Part shown: one piece after another, positions 22,397 through 32,343 of the stretch | Numbering within the stretch: position 1 is the first letter of the stretch | How the letters are laid out: the number at the start of each line of letters is the position of its first letter | DNA from: Ustilago trichophora | Lineage: Eukaryota; Basidiomycota; Ustilaginomycetes; Ustilaginales; Ustilaginaceae | DNA length: 64,000 nucleotides | Assembly (NCBI GenBank): GCA_900323505.1 | Contig: OOIN01000033.1 | Location: 1 to 64,000, forward strand | Reading direction: 5' to 3' | The notes under the pieces: generated by a model | Databases searched by the model: none | Seen by the model: only the letters and a program-made list of their open reading frames with translations | What the model was told of the DNA's origin: nothing | Program-made: the position numbers and the translations under genes

Positions 22397-23902
22397 ATGC
22401 CACGAATCCCATACCGATACCCTGCTGCAGGCGCAGACCCCATCGCTGATGCCATCCGGGAACGTCGCGGCGCTCGGGGACTTACACCGCTCGACGGCTC
22501 TCTGCTCAATGCACCCGCCATCGCCAACGGCTGGAACACTCTCCTAGGCGCCACCAGGACCAAGAACTCGATTCCCGATGATGTTCGAGAGATGATGATT
22601 CTGCGCGTCGCCGCTCACAACTCGGCCAACTTTGAATGGATTCAACACGCCCCTGTCGCTCAACAGGCCGGTTGCACCACTGCACAGCTTGCAGCCGTAC
22701 GTGATGTGCGAGCTCCTTTGTCGGCAGCTTCGGTGCTGAGCCCCTTGGCCAAGGCTGCTTTGGCGCTGGCCGACGACATGACCACCAAAGTGCGCGTCGA
22801 AGATTCCACCTTTGCATCGCTCAAGTCCGCCTTTGCTGAAAATGTCAAGCAGCTTGGTGACAAGGGCAAGCTCGACGGGTTCGAGGGTGACGAGCTTGTC
22901 AATCGTAAGGTCGCCGAGGCTACACTCACCGTTGCGGTTTACAACATGGTCTCCCGTTTCCTCGTCGCCGTCGATGTTGACGACCGCGCCAACCTACCCG
23001 TGCCCAAGCCAGAGGGCAGCGAGCACGTCCAAGATCCCGCTGCGCTCAAACTGCCTGTCACTGGTCCCAGCTCCTCGGCAGGCAGGGGCCTGGTTCAGCT
23101 GCCAGATGGTCAGCTGCTCAGCACCCGCGTCCACTTCCACAGCATGAACGCGCCTTGGATTGTGCTGATCAACTCGCTCATGACCAACCTCACCATGTGG
23201 GATGCCGTCATTCCAGCCCTCTCGTCTCGATTCAACATTCTCTCGTACGACCAGAGAGGTCATGGCAGCTCTGCCGTTCCCTCGGAGCCTTGCACCATTG
23301 CACAGCTCTCGGACGACGTAGCATTCCTGCTCGACAGCCTGGCAGTCAAGAAGGCTTACGCTGTCATTGGAGTCTCGCAGGGAGGTGCCACCGCTCTCTC
23401 GTTTGGCTTGCGACATCCAGATAGGTATGAGAGGCTTGTAGCATGCGATACGCAGCCAAGCACACCCGCAGCCAATGTAGGTGCATGGGATGAGCGCATC
23501 GCCTTGGCCAGGAGCAAGGGCATGGGTGAGCTTGCCTCTGTTACTGTGCCGCGATGGTACGGACCTGGTTCGCAGGCCAGCGCAGACTGCAGAGCACGAA
23601 CCGAAGAGATGGTCAAGACTACCCTCGTCGAAGGCTTTGCCGCAGGTGCACGAGCCCTGCAGAACTACGACCTGATCAAGGATGGCATTGTCGAAGCGTT
23701 CAGCACAGCTTCTTCAAGTCGGCACCTTCTCCTTGCTGGTGAGGCAGATGGCAAGCTGCCCGAAACTTTACAAGCTTTCACCACAAAGCTCAACGAAGCT
23801 GGTGCCAAGGCCGAGTTCGTGAGCATTCCCAATGCTGGCCATTTGCCCATGTGTGACAACCCGGAGGCTTGGTTGCAGCCCGTCCTCAAGTTTCTTACCT
23901 GA
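22397..23902 (+). CDS. Carboxymuconolactone decarboxylase-like / alpha-beta hydrolase fusion
   Basis: Single-exon ORF of 501 residues with two parts. Residues about 35-200 resemble the carboxymuconolactone decarboxylase (CMD/AhpD-like) fold, with REMMILRVAAHNSANFEWIQH in the usual helix pair. Residues about 230-501 are an alpha/beta hydrolase of the 3-oxoadipate enol-lactonase type: SYDQRGHGSS, nucleophile elbow VIGVSQGGATA (Ser327), acid GEADGK (Asp451) and NAGHLPMCDNPE (His482). In ascomycetes a similar fused 3-carboxymuconolactone hydrolase/decarboxylase (ChdA type) converts carboxymuconolactone to 3-oxoadipate in the protocatechuate branch; bacterial PcaL fuses the same activities, as I recall in the opposite order. 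No signal peptide is visible, so it should be intracellular. The neighbouring divergent dioxygenase supports a role in aromatic catabolism. A general lactonase/esterase role remains possible. Confidence 0.88.
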   Translation: MPRIPYRYPAAGADPIADAIRERRGARGLTPLDGSLLNAPAIANGWNTLLGATRTKNSIPDDVREMMILRVAAHNSANFEWIQHAPVAQQAGCTTAQLAAVRDVRAPLSAASVLSPLAKAALALADDMTTKVRVEDSTFASLKSAFAENVKQLGDKGKLDGFEGDELVNRKVAEATLTVAVYNMVSRFLVAVDVDDRANLPVPKPEGSEHVQDPAALKLPVTGPSSSAGRGLVQLPDGQLLSTRVHFHSMNAPWIVLINSLMTNLTMWDAVIPALSSRFNILSYDQRGHGSSAVPSEPCTIAQLSDDVAFLLDSLAVKKAYAVIGVSQGGATALSFGLRHPDRYERLVACDTQPSTPAANVGAWDERIALARSKGMGELASVTVPRWYGPGSQASADCRARTEEMVKTTLVEGFAAGARALQNYDLIKDGIVEAFSTASSSRHLLLAGEADGKLPETLQAFTTKLNEAGAKAEFVSIPNAGHLPMCDNPEAWLQPVLKFLT

Positions 23903-24572
23903 AACGGAACGCTCGCACCGTCGTGTGTATACAGTCCTGCATTCTTGCTCTCTCTCTCTCTCTCTCTCTGTCATATTAGAATGCTATCTGGAGCCTCTTG
24001 CCCCGACTCACTGCTTGTGGACCCTGCCTGAGGACAAACCAGCGGGAATCCTTTTCTGGATTGAGGTTGCGCTCCCGAGTTCCGAGAAGTGTTGCTGAAT
24101 TTCCCCAGAGACGGTGTAAGATCGACAGCCTGATCAACCCTCTAAGGTTTTTGATTTGGGGAACGTACAGTTTTGATTTCTTATTCACGTGATCTAGGTC
24201 GTTTTTGAGGTCCAACTTTGGTATTGAATACTATTCACTCGCGCTTTGTGAATACTGAAATTCAAACCAATTTGGTAAATCTAAGTGGCTCTGCAAAATT
24301 TCGAGGTTGAGCCTCGGCTCCGGGATTGACAGGCAGCCAGAGGCTGAGAATTCTCAAACTTGGCTCAAGTTGGCAGAGTGTAGTGGCGGGTATGGGTGTG
24401 TGTGTGTGTTCTGGGCTGCGCTGGGCTGCGCTGGGCTGGTGGAAAGCCAGGCTGAGATTATGACCTGGGAATCCCAAGGCTCGCCGATACCACCGCCCTC
24501 GAGATCAGCTTACTCTCTCGCTTCGCCATCCTTCCATCATCCTCAAGGCTCACCCCCCATACACTATTCAAG
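23903..24572. other. Intergenic region upstream of RPL17
   Basis: About 670 bp holding the 3' end of the fusion gene and the ribosomal-protein promoter. It contains a CT run (23948-23969), a short GT run (24395-24409) and two and a half copies of GGGCTGCGCT (24411-24438). The last 60 bp before the ATG is C-rich, as is usual for ribosomal-protein transcription starts. Confidence 0.55.
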
Positions 24573-26317
24573 ATGGTACGTATATCACCGCCATACATCT
24601 TCGACGACCAGCGACAGCATGCACCACAACATACGCATCACCTTCCCTATCATCAGCATCCCACCGGCACCCGCCGTATGATCGACCTGCAAGTAGTCGT
24701 TCCAACACCAATCAGCAAACCGCCCTTCTGCACACAATCTGTCCCCATCCGCTAGGACAAACAGACCACTAGGCATGCTATTGCAGATAATATTTGTTGG
24801 CACGATGCTGGGTTGGATCAGAAAAGACACTGGATTGAAAGGCTCAACGGTCTAAACATGCGAGGCATGGTGATGGTGCATTCATATTCATATTAGATTA
24901 CGAGAGCATACGTCGTTCACACATTGGAACGTTGGCATCGAAGGATCTGCACCCAACTGTTCGCTATGTTGTACTTGCAAATGGCTTGATGCCCAGTCAT
25001 CAGCAGGTCTTCCAACTCTGCGAGATCCAAAAGGCAACTTAGGATGAAACCCAAAAGCACCATGATCACATTTAGAAGGATGGACTCTTCAACGTAGATG
25101 GCCGTTGTCGTTGTCGTTTGGGAAACCTGGACGGGACAGGAGATCTTTACATCCATTCGGCTTTCGACAATCAACAGCGCCATTCACTTCGCCAGCCAGC
25201 CAGCCAGCCAACGTCTCAACCCATTCATTGCATGCCCGCTGGTCGTCGTTGCACTCGTTGCGGATTTTCCCATATTCGACCCTTGTTTCCTTTTCTTACC
25301 ATCTGCTGTTTTCCGACTATTGTGGCACAACCTTTGACAGGTCCGATACGCTTTCGATGACTCCAAGCTTGTGGAGAAGACCGCCAAGTCGCGCGGCCAG
25401 TACCTCCGTGTTCACTTCAAGAACACCCGCGAGACCGCTGCCGCCGTCAACGGCATGAAGCTCCAGAAGGCTTACGCTTACCTCGGCAACGTTGTTGACA
25501 AGAAGCAGTGCATCCCCTTCCGCCGCTTCAACGGCGGTGTCGGCCGCACCCAGCAGGCTAAGGAGTTCAAGACCACCCAGGGTAAGTTTTCTCAACAAAT
25601 GCACATTCGTCGACGATAGCACAATACGAACTCGAGCAGAAGCACAGGACGCAGCAGTAGAGCAGGACTCTGGAAACAGCGCGAATGGAGATCGGTGCAG
25701 GCAATTGTGTCGTCAGGCGGCATCTTGCCATGGTGGCGACGCAACATAGACAAGAGATCAACTCTGTTGCAGAACACCTCTGGTCGAAGAGGTGCATACA
25801 TGGCAAATATCGCCCATCGATGCTGGAGCACTTGGTAGTCACCAAATGGCTTACATGTGTCATATAAAAAACACATGCAACGGCAGCAGAAGGAGGAAAA
25901 GTGTGGTCTCGTCGGACTGCATCATTCAGTACATGTGGAATAAGGAATCGTTTCTGACCTGTCCCCCTCTCCTCGTTTCTATTTTCATCGTAATCAGGTC
26001 GATGGCCCGTCAAGTCGGTCAAGTTCCTCCTTGCCCTCCTTAAGAACGCCGAAGCCAACGCTGAGGCCAAGGGCCTCGAGACCGAGGAGCTTGTCATTCG
26101 CAACATTGTCATCCAGCAGGCTCCCAAGACCCGCCGCCGCACGTACCGTGCTCACGGTCGTATCAACCCTTATGAGGGTCACCCCATCCACGCCGAGATC
26201 CTCCTTGCTGAGCCCGCCGCTCAGGTTCCCAAGGCTGAGTCTACCGATGTTGTCCGCCTCAACAAGCGCCAGCTCGCCCAGAAGCGCGTTGCTGCCGCTC
26301 GTGCCATCAAGGCCTAA
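24573..26317 (+). CDS. RPL17: 60S ribosomal protein uL22 (L17)
   Basis: Three exons: 24573-24575 (the ATG alone), 25341-25581 and 25998-26317, giving 187 residues. Exon 1 is followed directly by a GTACGT donor. After the TTTGACAG acceptor, exon 2 starts GTC CGA TAC, giving [14 protein letters not shown] as in most eukaryotic L17 proteins. Exon 2 ends at ...KTTQG and exon 3 resumes [18 protein letters not shown], a highly conserved junction. [12 protein letters not shown] and [18 protein letters not shown] are the family signatures; the latter belongs to the extended loop lining the peptide exit tunnel. Introns are 765 and 416 bp, several times longer than others in the window. The ATG-only exon is inferred from frame, donor quality and C-rich upstream context; the rest is certain. 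Confidence 0.93.
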
Positions 26318-26891
26318 ACAGTCCTCGCCTCTTTTTCATCCACCATCTCTGAATTCTTCAACCCACCCATCCTCATCCGACCTTACGCATCAGTTCGCGC
26401 AGGCATCGTTCCTTTGCATTACGCCTGTCCGAGCACCTTTTTCTCACACACATTCACCGGATCACTTTAGTGTGTTTCCACAAAATTTTGCACTCCAATG
26501 GCACCTCCCATTCTCTGACAATTTTTTCCTTTTACAAGTCAGATGTAGCTAGTAGTACCACTGTCCCGTAGGCACGCTTTTTCATGCTGCGTCAGCCGAA
26601 AAGACAAATCAAAAACCCTTTCCCACATCGGTTGAGAGTGCACTGTACTGTACGTGCTTTCTCCTTTCTCCTCCCCAAACTCGAAACTTCAAAAGAGTAT
26701 CAGCTCGAGCACCGACAAGGGAGATGACTTGGAAAAGTTTTCTGATTTGTCGATTCAAGCAAAAGGGGGGAAAAAAAGGTATGTGGTGTGATGTTTGATC
26801 TTCTTAGAGTACAACGAGATGCGAGCAGAGACCTTCGGGAGCGGAAACGGAACGAGAAGTTTCGAGTGATAGTATCGTGTGAGTTTGTCTT
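26318..26891. other. Convergent intergenic region
   Basis: About 570 bp between the ends of RPL17 (+) and PAP1 (-). Includes a GTACTGTAC-like word near 26641-26655 and short A and G runs near 26765. No gene seen. Confidence 0.55.
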
Positions 26892-29002
26892 TCACTGGTT
26901 GGCAGGAGCGTTGGTCGAAGCGGCGATAGGTTGATTTCCTGTCGCTAGTTGAAAATTTTCAAGCTCCTTGGAGGCGGTAGCTGGTTGCAGAGGGAGGGTA
27001 GGCGTTAAAGTGGATGCTGCGATCGCAGTTGCCAAGCCAGGGACAATGCGCTGCTTCTTAGTAGGTGAGGCCATTTCTGCATCGCCATTGTCCACCGCGG
27101 TGACAGTCTCGTCGGCGTGAGATGCTCCATTTGCCTGACCCGTCGCATCAGTAGAAGCAGCAGTAGGGTTGGCAGCATCGCCATTTCTCTTCTTGCCCGA
27201 CTTGGCACGCTTGCCATTGACCTTGCTAGCAGCTGCGGCGGTGACACGGTTCTCGCCACCCTCAAAGACATAGCCGGGCAGCTGAGTCCACTTGATATGA
27301 CGAACGACAATGCCCATTGAAGCCTCATCGTACTGCTCCCATTGCTTGACCTTGCCCGTGAACTCAGCAGTGGGGTAGCTGATGTCGAGCTTGCGATGGC
27401 CCTCGCCAGCAAGCTTGGGTTCGATGCTAAGACCAATGTAAAAAGTGGTGGTGTAGATCATCCGATGACCCTCTTTACCTTCCGTGGCTTTGGCAGCTTC
27501 CTCGTCAGCAGCCTGTTTTGCCTCCTCGGTCTCGGGCAGCGCGACGACCTTCTGGGTGCGCTGGGCCACCTCTTCCGGGATGTCGCCCGTTGCGACCAGA
27601 CGCACCTCGTGATCATTCCAGCACTCGGAGACCTGGTCGAAACCTTTGATGAACGGATGTGCGCACGTGATTGTCGGAACCAGCTCGAGCTTCATGACGA
27701 GCTGACGGATCTTTGATTCTACGGTACCATGCCATTTGAGCTGTAGATCTGCCGAGCCAGAAGAAGCAATCACTTGGAGATAATACTTGTACTTGAAGAA
27801 AAAGTCGTGCTTGGCAAAGAGCTCACTCCAATCAGTCTTGCCGATAATGACGCGGTCGACGACCTCGGCAGCTCGCTTGAACTCGGAGGTCATGACCATC
27901 TGGGTGGACTGGGATACGTTGTGCGTGGCGCACATACCGGGATAGGCGGGGGTGATGATGGGCATGCGGTGCAGTCGATCGGATGGGTAGAGCTTGGGGT
28001 TCCACACTCGCACCGAGAGCGGACCGTCCTCGATCTGGGTGAGCAGAACCGGTTGGGGCCACTTCCATTGGTAGAGAATGATGAAGAAGCGCGAAACGAT
28101 GGCGCCTGCAGCTTCGTTGGGGTACAACTGACAGATCCGAGCGGTGAGCATGGCCCAAGCTACACCACCGAGGAAACCCATGACGTTTGAGTAGATGGCC
28201 CTGCGCTGAGCCCAGAGCTTGATGCATCTGAGCGCCATACGGAAGACATGAATGTTTGGGACGAGCCTCAAGATGCCGTCGGTGACTCGGGAACCTCCCA
28301 AACTTCGCACGTCTCTCTCGTCGAGGTTGCGCAGCAGATTGTCGTCCTCGAGCGTCAGACTGTCCTCGACGCGGGGTAATGCCAAGCGAGCAAAGGTGAA
28401 ATCGATATCGACGCCCATAAACTTGGCGGCGATGAGTGGAACGTGTGCGGTGGGGACACCTGCGACCTCGGAGACCTCCTCGCGCTCCTTGAGCATTGTT
28501 TCAAAGACGGAAAAGAAATCTTCACGCTGAACGTGTTTGGGGACTACACAAAGGGTGTCGATATCGGAGCCTGGACCGTGTACACCGAGACGATAGGAGC
28601 CGAAGGTGAAGATCTTTCCACCTGCTGAGCGAGCGAGCGACTCGGACATGCCATTAGCTATTGAAACGCGGTAGACAAAGTCCTTGACCATGGCATCGAG
28701 CTTGCCAAGAATGACCTCGCTGGCAAGATGCGAGAGGGAAAAGATGAGGTGAGCTTGAGGTAGCGAGAGGCATTGGAGGCCGTGTAGGAAGCAATGCGTT
28801 GTTGTGGATGGAGAACTTACCGAACTTTGCTCTCTTCATCGCTCTCAAATACTCTTTGCTTTTCGAGCTCTGCCACGAGAGTCTTGGTGACCTCGATCTC
28901 TCTGGGAGTAGGACCGTTTGTAGCGATGGGAGGAGTGACACCGAGGGTTCTGGTTGGGCCACCGCCAAGAGCTGGTTCCACGGCTGATGCTGATGTGGGC
29001 AT
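26892..29002 (-). CDS. PAP1: Nuclear poly(A) polymerase
   Basis: Two exons, 28821-29002 and 26892-28719, with a 101-bp intron (GTAAGT donor, TTGCCAG acceptor), giving about 669 residues. The junction restores ESDEESKVREVILGKLDAMV, typical of canonical poly(A) polymerases. The nucleotidyltransferase signature is FTFGSYRLGVHGPGSDIDTL with the DxD metal ligands, and the third acidic residue lies in VDIDFTFARL. The central domain NIHVFRMALRCIKLWAQRR and the RNA-binding C-terminal domain (MPIITPAYPGMCATHNVS onward) are complete. The last 130 residues are Lys-rich (GKRAKSGKKRNG, a likely nuclear localisation signal) then Ala/Thr-rich and not conserved. The enzyme adds poly(A) tails within the cleavage and polyadenylation complex. 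An upstream non-AUG-started reading frame extends to 29104, but the ATG at 29002 starts the family-like N-terminus. Confidence 0.96.
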
Positions 29003-29358
29003 CTTGGTGGATTCTGCTGGTTGCTCGAGGCTGAGGCTATGGGCGCCGTAGAGAGTGCTGATAGACGCGATAGATGGACAGTTGGTGTTCTGTAGGCGAT
29101 ACAAGCAAAGAGGAGCTTGGAGAATGAAGAGGAGCGCTTTGGAAGGAAGGAAGAGATGGTGCTAGAAAGCAACTGTAGCTTGAGGTCGAGAAAGCGCAAG
29201 GACCACCTGAGTGTTGAGGATTCTTAGCCGGCGTCGTGTATGCTCAGCACTTGAGTATTTAGTTAACGTCGATGATTGTCAAGGTGAGAGTGGCAGTGCG
29301 AGATGGGCCGAGATGAATGTGGTCAAGACGAAATCTCAAGCCAGCCCAAGATGTAGAG

Positions 29359-29383
29359 TGTACAGTACTGTACTGTACTGTAT
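29359..29383. repeat. TACTG pentamer array
   Basis: TACAG followed by consecutive TACTG units on the + strand. One of the larger members of an intergenic array family (see 29550, 33984, 42613, 43173, 44536). Confidence 0.8.
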
Positions 29384-29549
29384 GTTTCTCTCAAACCGCT
29401 CATCCCAAAGTGGAGTACCCTAGCAAGAAAGGCAATTTCCGAAGGCCCGCACGCGCACGCTTTTTTGACATTTTCAGTCACACATGTGAGAAAGATTGTA
29501 CAGTATAGTTCTCTTTCTTGCAATTCCATAATGTGGATGTCATCTTGAC

Positions 29550-29576
29550 TACAGTACAGTACAGTACAATACACTG
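29550..29576. repeat. CAGTA pentamer array (inverted relative to 29359)
   Basis: Three to four CAGTA units on the + strand, i.e. the reverse complement of TACTG. Together with the array at 29359-29383 it could pair into a stem enclosing about 170 bases. Confidence 0.8.
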
Positions 29577-29585
29577 TTTGTTTAG

Positions 29586-32065
29586 TCAGTCAAAGACGTT
29601 GTCAATGATTCGCGATGCTTTCGACTCCTCTAGCAATCGCGAGTCGGTCATCCTGGCAGCAATCAGTGACTTTCCAAGCGCATTGGCAAGCGGAATAGGC
29701 ACAGCATTCCCAATCTGTCGGTACGCCGAGCGCATGTTGGTGTCCGTGTGGAAGTCTACCCAGTCTGGAAAGCCTTGGGCTCGAGCACATTCCCTAACTG
29801 TGAGCAGTCTCCGTTGCGTCGGGTGCAGCATACTTCCATGAGCCGGCACAGTCGTCATGAGCGTCTTGAAGTAACGATCACCATCTAACCGCTCGAATTG
29901 GAAATGTTCATCGTTCCAGTGATCCGTCTCTCCCTTTGAGCAAAGTGATCAAGTGAGATGTAGAGTAGGGCGAGCGTCAGCATGGATCTCTCCCCTTTTT
30001 CTTTTTTGGCAATCGACTCCCCTTTCTCACATACACTCACTTGACTTCGGTTCAGCAATGCGGGCTTGTTCACGCTTGGCTGGCTCCACGAGTCGTAGTT
30101 GGCTCCAGGCTCCAGATCCACGTTGACAACGCGTTCCACCAAATGCCCAGCATAGTCGCTGGTCTGATGCTGCGTCACACTTCTCGTCATTTGGCCCTCA
30201 AACACTCGCATGCGCTCCTGGTACGAGTTTTGCGGCCCATGTTGGTACGCCACATGCGCGAACCCCGTCGGCTCTCCACTGACAACCTCGAGCTGACAGA
30301 TCCCTTGCTCTTGGCGCTCAAGCTCGATCGCGTCGGGTCCCGCGTAGATCATGTGAGGGTCCTTCCAGTCAAACATTGGCAGGTCGTTGATCGCGTCCAT
30401 CACTGTGACCGCTGGTAACACAGCTGTTGGTACACGTGACGATTCTGACGCATGAGACGTTCCATCTCCATCCATCCAGTAGAACCGAACCACAGATTTG
30501 CCTAAAAAGTCGTGTGTTGGTCGAGGAAGCGACGGCAACTTGAGTCCTTCTCTAGCAGCTATCAAGACGAAGCGCTTTCGGGACTGTGGACATCCGAACG
30601 ACCCTGCCTGGACGTATCCACACGTCACCCCATACCCAAGCTGTAGCAGACTCTTTATCACCAGTTTCACCATCCCCTGATCGTGTCCCCCTAACTTTGC
30701 CGCCGTGAATCCCTCCACGTTTTCCAAGATGAGGTATTTTGGTCGCAGGTGATCCACCCAGCCCAAAACTGTGCAGACGAGCAAGTTTCGCGAATCCCTC
30801 TCGGCTGCTTCCCGCGACGCCATCTGGTTCTTGCGGCTAAAACCTTGGCAAGGTGGTCCAGCCGCAATCAGGTCGACCTCGCCGCGCTGGGGAAACTGGG
30901 TGCCTTCTGCTGGATGCTGTCCAGATACAGCCAGTTGGAGCGCATCGCCAGCATCGCCACAGTACACCTTTGCCATGGGATGATGCGTGTGAAAGGTCTT
31001 GGCCGAGTCAGCGTCCGCATCCAGGGCGAATTTGGTCTCGCAAGCTCCCGAGAGGTCGAGCCCGATGCTCAGTCCTCCGGCGCCACACATGAGCTCCAGA
31101 GCGGTCAGAGGCGGTGTTCCGTGCCGTTTTTGGCGCTCTTTGCGGTGTGTGTTGGTGCATTGTATGCAATCAGAGCGCAATAGGTGAGACTTTTCCTCCG
31201 GGACAAAGAACTCGGTCGTGTCGGCAGACCACGACGAAGCCGACGCTGTCAGCAGCGAGACGTGGCAGATTGCGACGGGATTGAAAGATGCTCTTTCCAT
31301 CCGGATAAGTTCGTCAGCAGGGATGAGCAGACGATCATGCTTGAACTCAGCAGCTCGTGGTGATTGACGTCCAAGGTGGCGAACGTAGACCTCCATCTTA
31401 CGAATCCGATGGACCTGCGCGATATCCAGAAGACGACCATCGTCTTGGGGAGTCAGCAGGACGAAGTCGCCCTCGTGATACACGACCGGCTTCTCGGCTT
31501 CGTTGTGGGTCGAGCGTGCTGCCCACTCGTTGAGGCCGACAAATGCTGGTCGCGATTCCTCCCAGGCGTAGCGCAGCACGACGCTGTTCGGATCGATCCT
31601 TCGTGTGATGATGCTCGCGCTGATCGTGATCTTGGTTTGGGTGAGGAAGACTTCGTTCTCAGCCGCAACATTGTGGAGCATCGTCTTTGTGCTGAGAGCC
31701 ACCTCTGCTCCCCAAACAGTCCGCAGCGACAGGGAGAGGACCAGAAAGTATCTCTGGGATGACACGTATCTGGCCTCGACTATATCGCCGACCCGGACGA
31801 TGGACAGCGGGGGGTCTGAGATGGGGCACACTCGGATACGTTTTCCACGATCCTCGTGAGTCTGGTGTTCGAAGAAGCATCGAAGCGCGATCGCCTCCGT
31901 GGTGCTTCCAACAATCGTTGACCTGAGCGAGGACGGCCTGAATTGGGTCGGAGACTGGTCGACGATCTCGTAGCCGCTGCGAATGCCAAAGTCGGATGAG
32001 AGCACAGCGGCAACGCTTCGCGTGGTCCTGATCAGCTTGTGCTCGCAGCTCGTTTGAGGCGTCAT
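29586..32065 (-). CDS. C5-cytosine DNA methyltransferase with BAH domain
   Basis: Two exons, 30041-32065 and 29586-29933 (107-bp intron, GTGAGT donor; the acceptor is an AAAG, with a second in-phase AG 6 bases later), giving about 790 residues. A BAH domain lies around 194-300 (VVYHEGDFVLLTPQDDG). The catalytic domain follows with all motifs: I ALELMCGAGGLSIGLD (322-337), IV AAGPPCQGFSRKNQ with nucleophile Cys406, VI YLILENVEGF (444-453), VIII QSRKRFVLI (494-502), IX RLLTVRECARAQGFPDW and X YRQIGNAVPIPLANALG in exon 2. It belongs to the DNMT1/DIM-2-like eukaryotic enzymes and should add 5-methylcytosine to DNA in the nucleus. It is shorter than DIM-2 or DNMT1; only a weak remnant of the N-terminal region precedes the BAH. 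Only 278 bp separate it from the epsin gene. All catalytic residues look intact. Confidence 0.93.
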
Positions 32066-32343
32066 GGTGTTTGGCGATGGCGAAGACCGACGGCGGTGAT
32101 TCGAGCTTGATGAGAGTGCGATGGCCGAAAGTAGCGTTGCAATCCACCCTCGGTTTGGGCTGTCGCTGGCTCAGCTTTTGCCTTGCATGCGCACAATCTG
32201 GAAGCTTTGCGCCTGCACAAGCCTGCACGCTTTGTTCCTCTCAGAATCCTTTGTACGAGATCTTTAATGATAAAGAGAAACTGCAAATTGAATCTAAAAG
32301 GGAAAAGACATACATGAAATGGCGGGTGACAGTGGAAATGTGC

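Larger units (their letters stand above)
29003..29585. other. Intergenic region with inverted TACTG/CAGTA arrays
   Basis: 583 bp between the end of the DNA methyltransferase gene and the start of PAP1 (both -). It carries two pentamer arrays in opposite orientation, at 29359-29383 and 29550-29576, with a shorter CAGTA word at 29497-29506 between them. No ORF of note. Confidence 0.6.

Noticed and set aside
24576..25340. Intronic snoRNA in RPL17
   Set aside because: RTGATGA-like words occur (for example near 24865), but no matching CTGA box with a terminal stem was seen. Left as a check, not a feature.
32066..32343. Additional 5' exon of the DNA methyltransferase upstream of 32065
   Set aside because: An open frame exists, but the gap is only 278 bp and must hold the epsin 3' end and the promoter. 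The ATG at 32065 is adequate.
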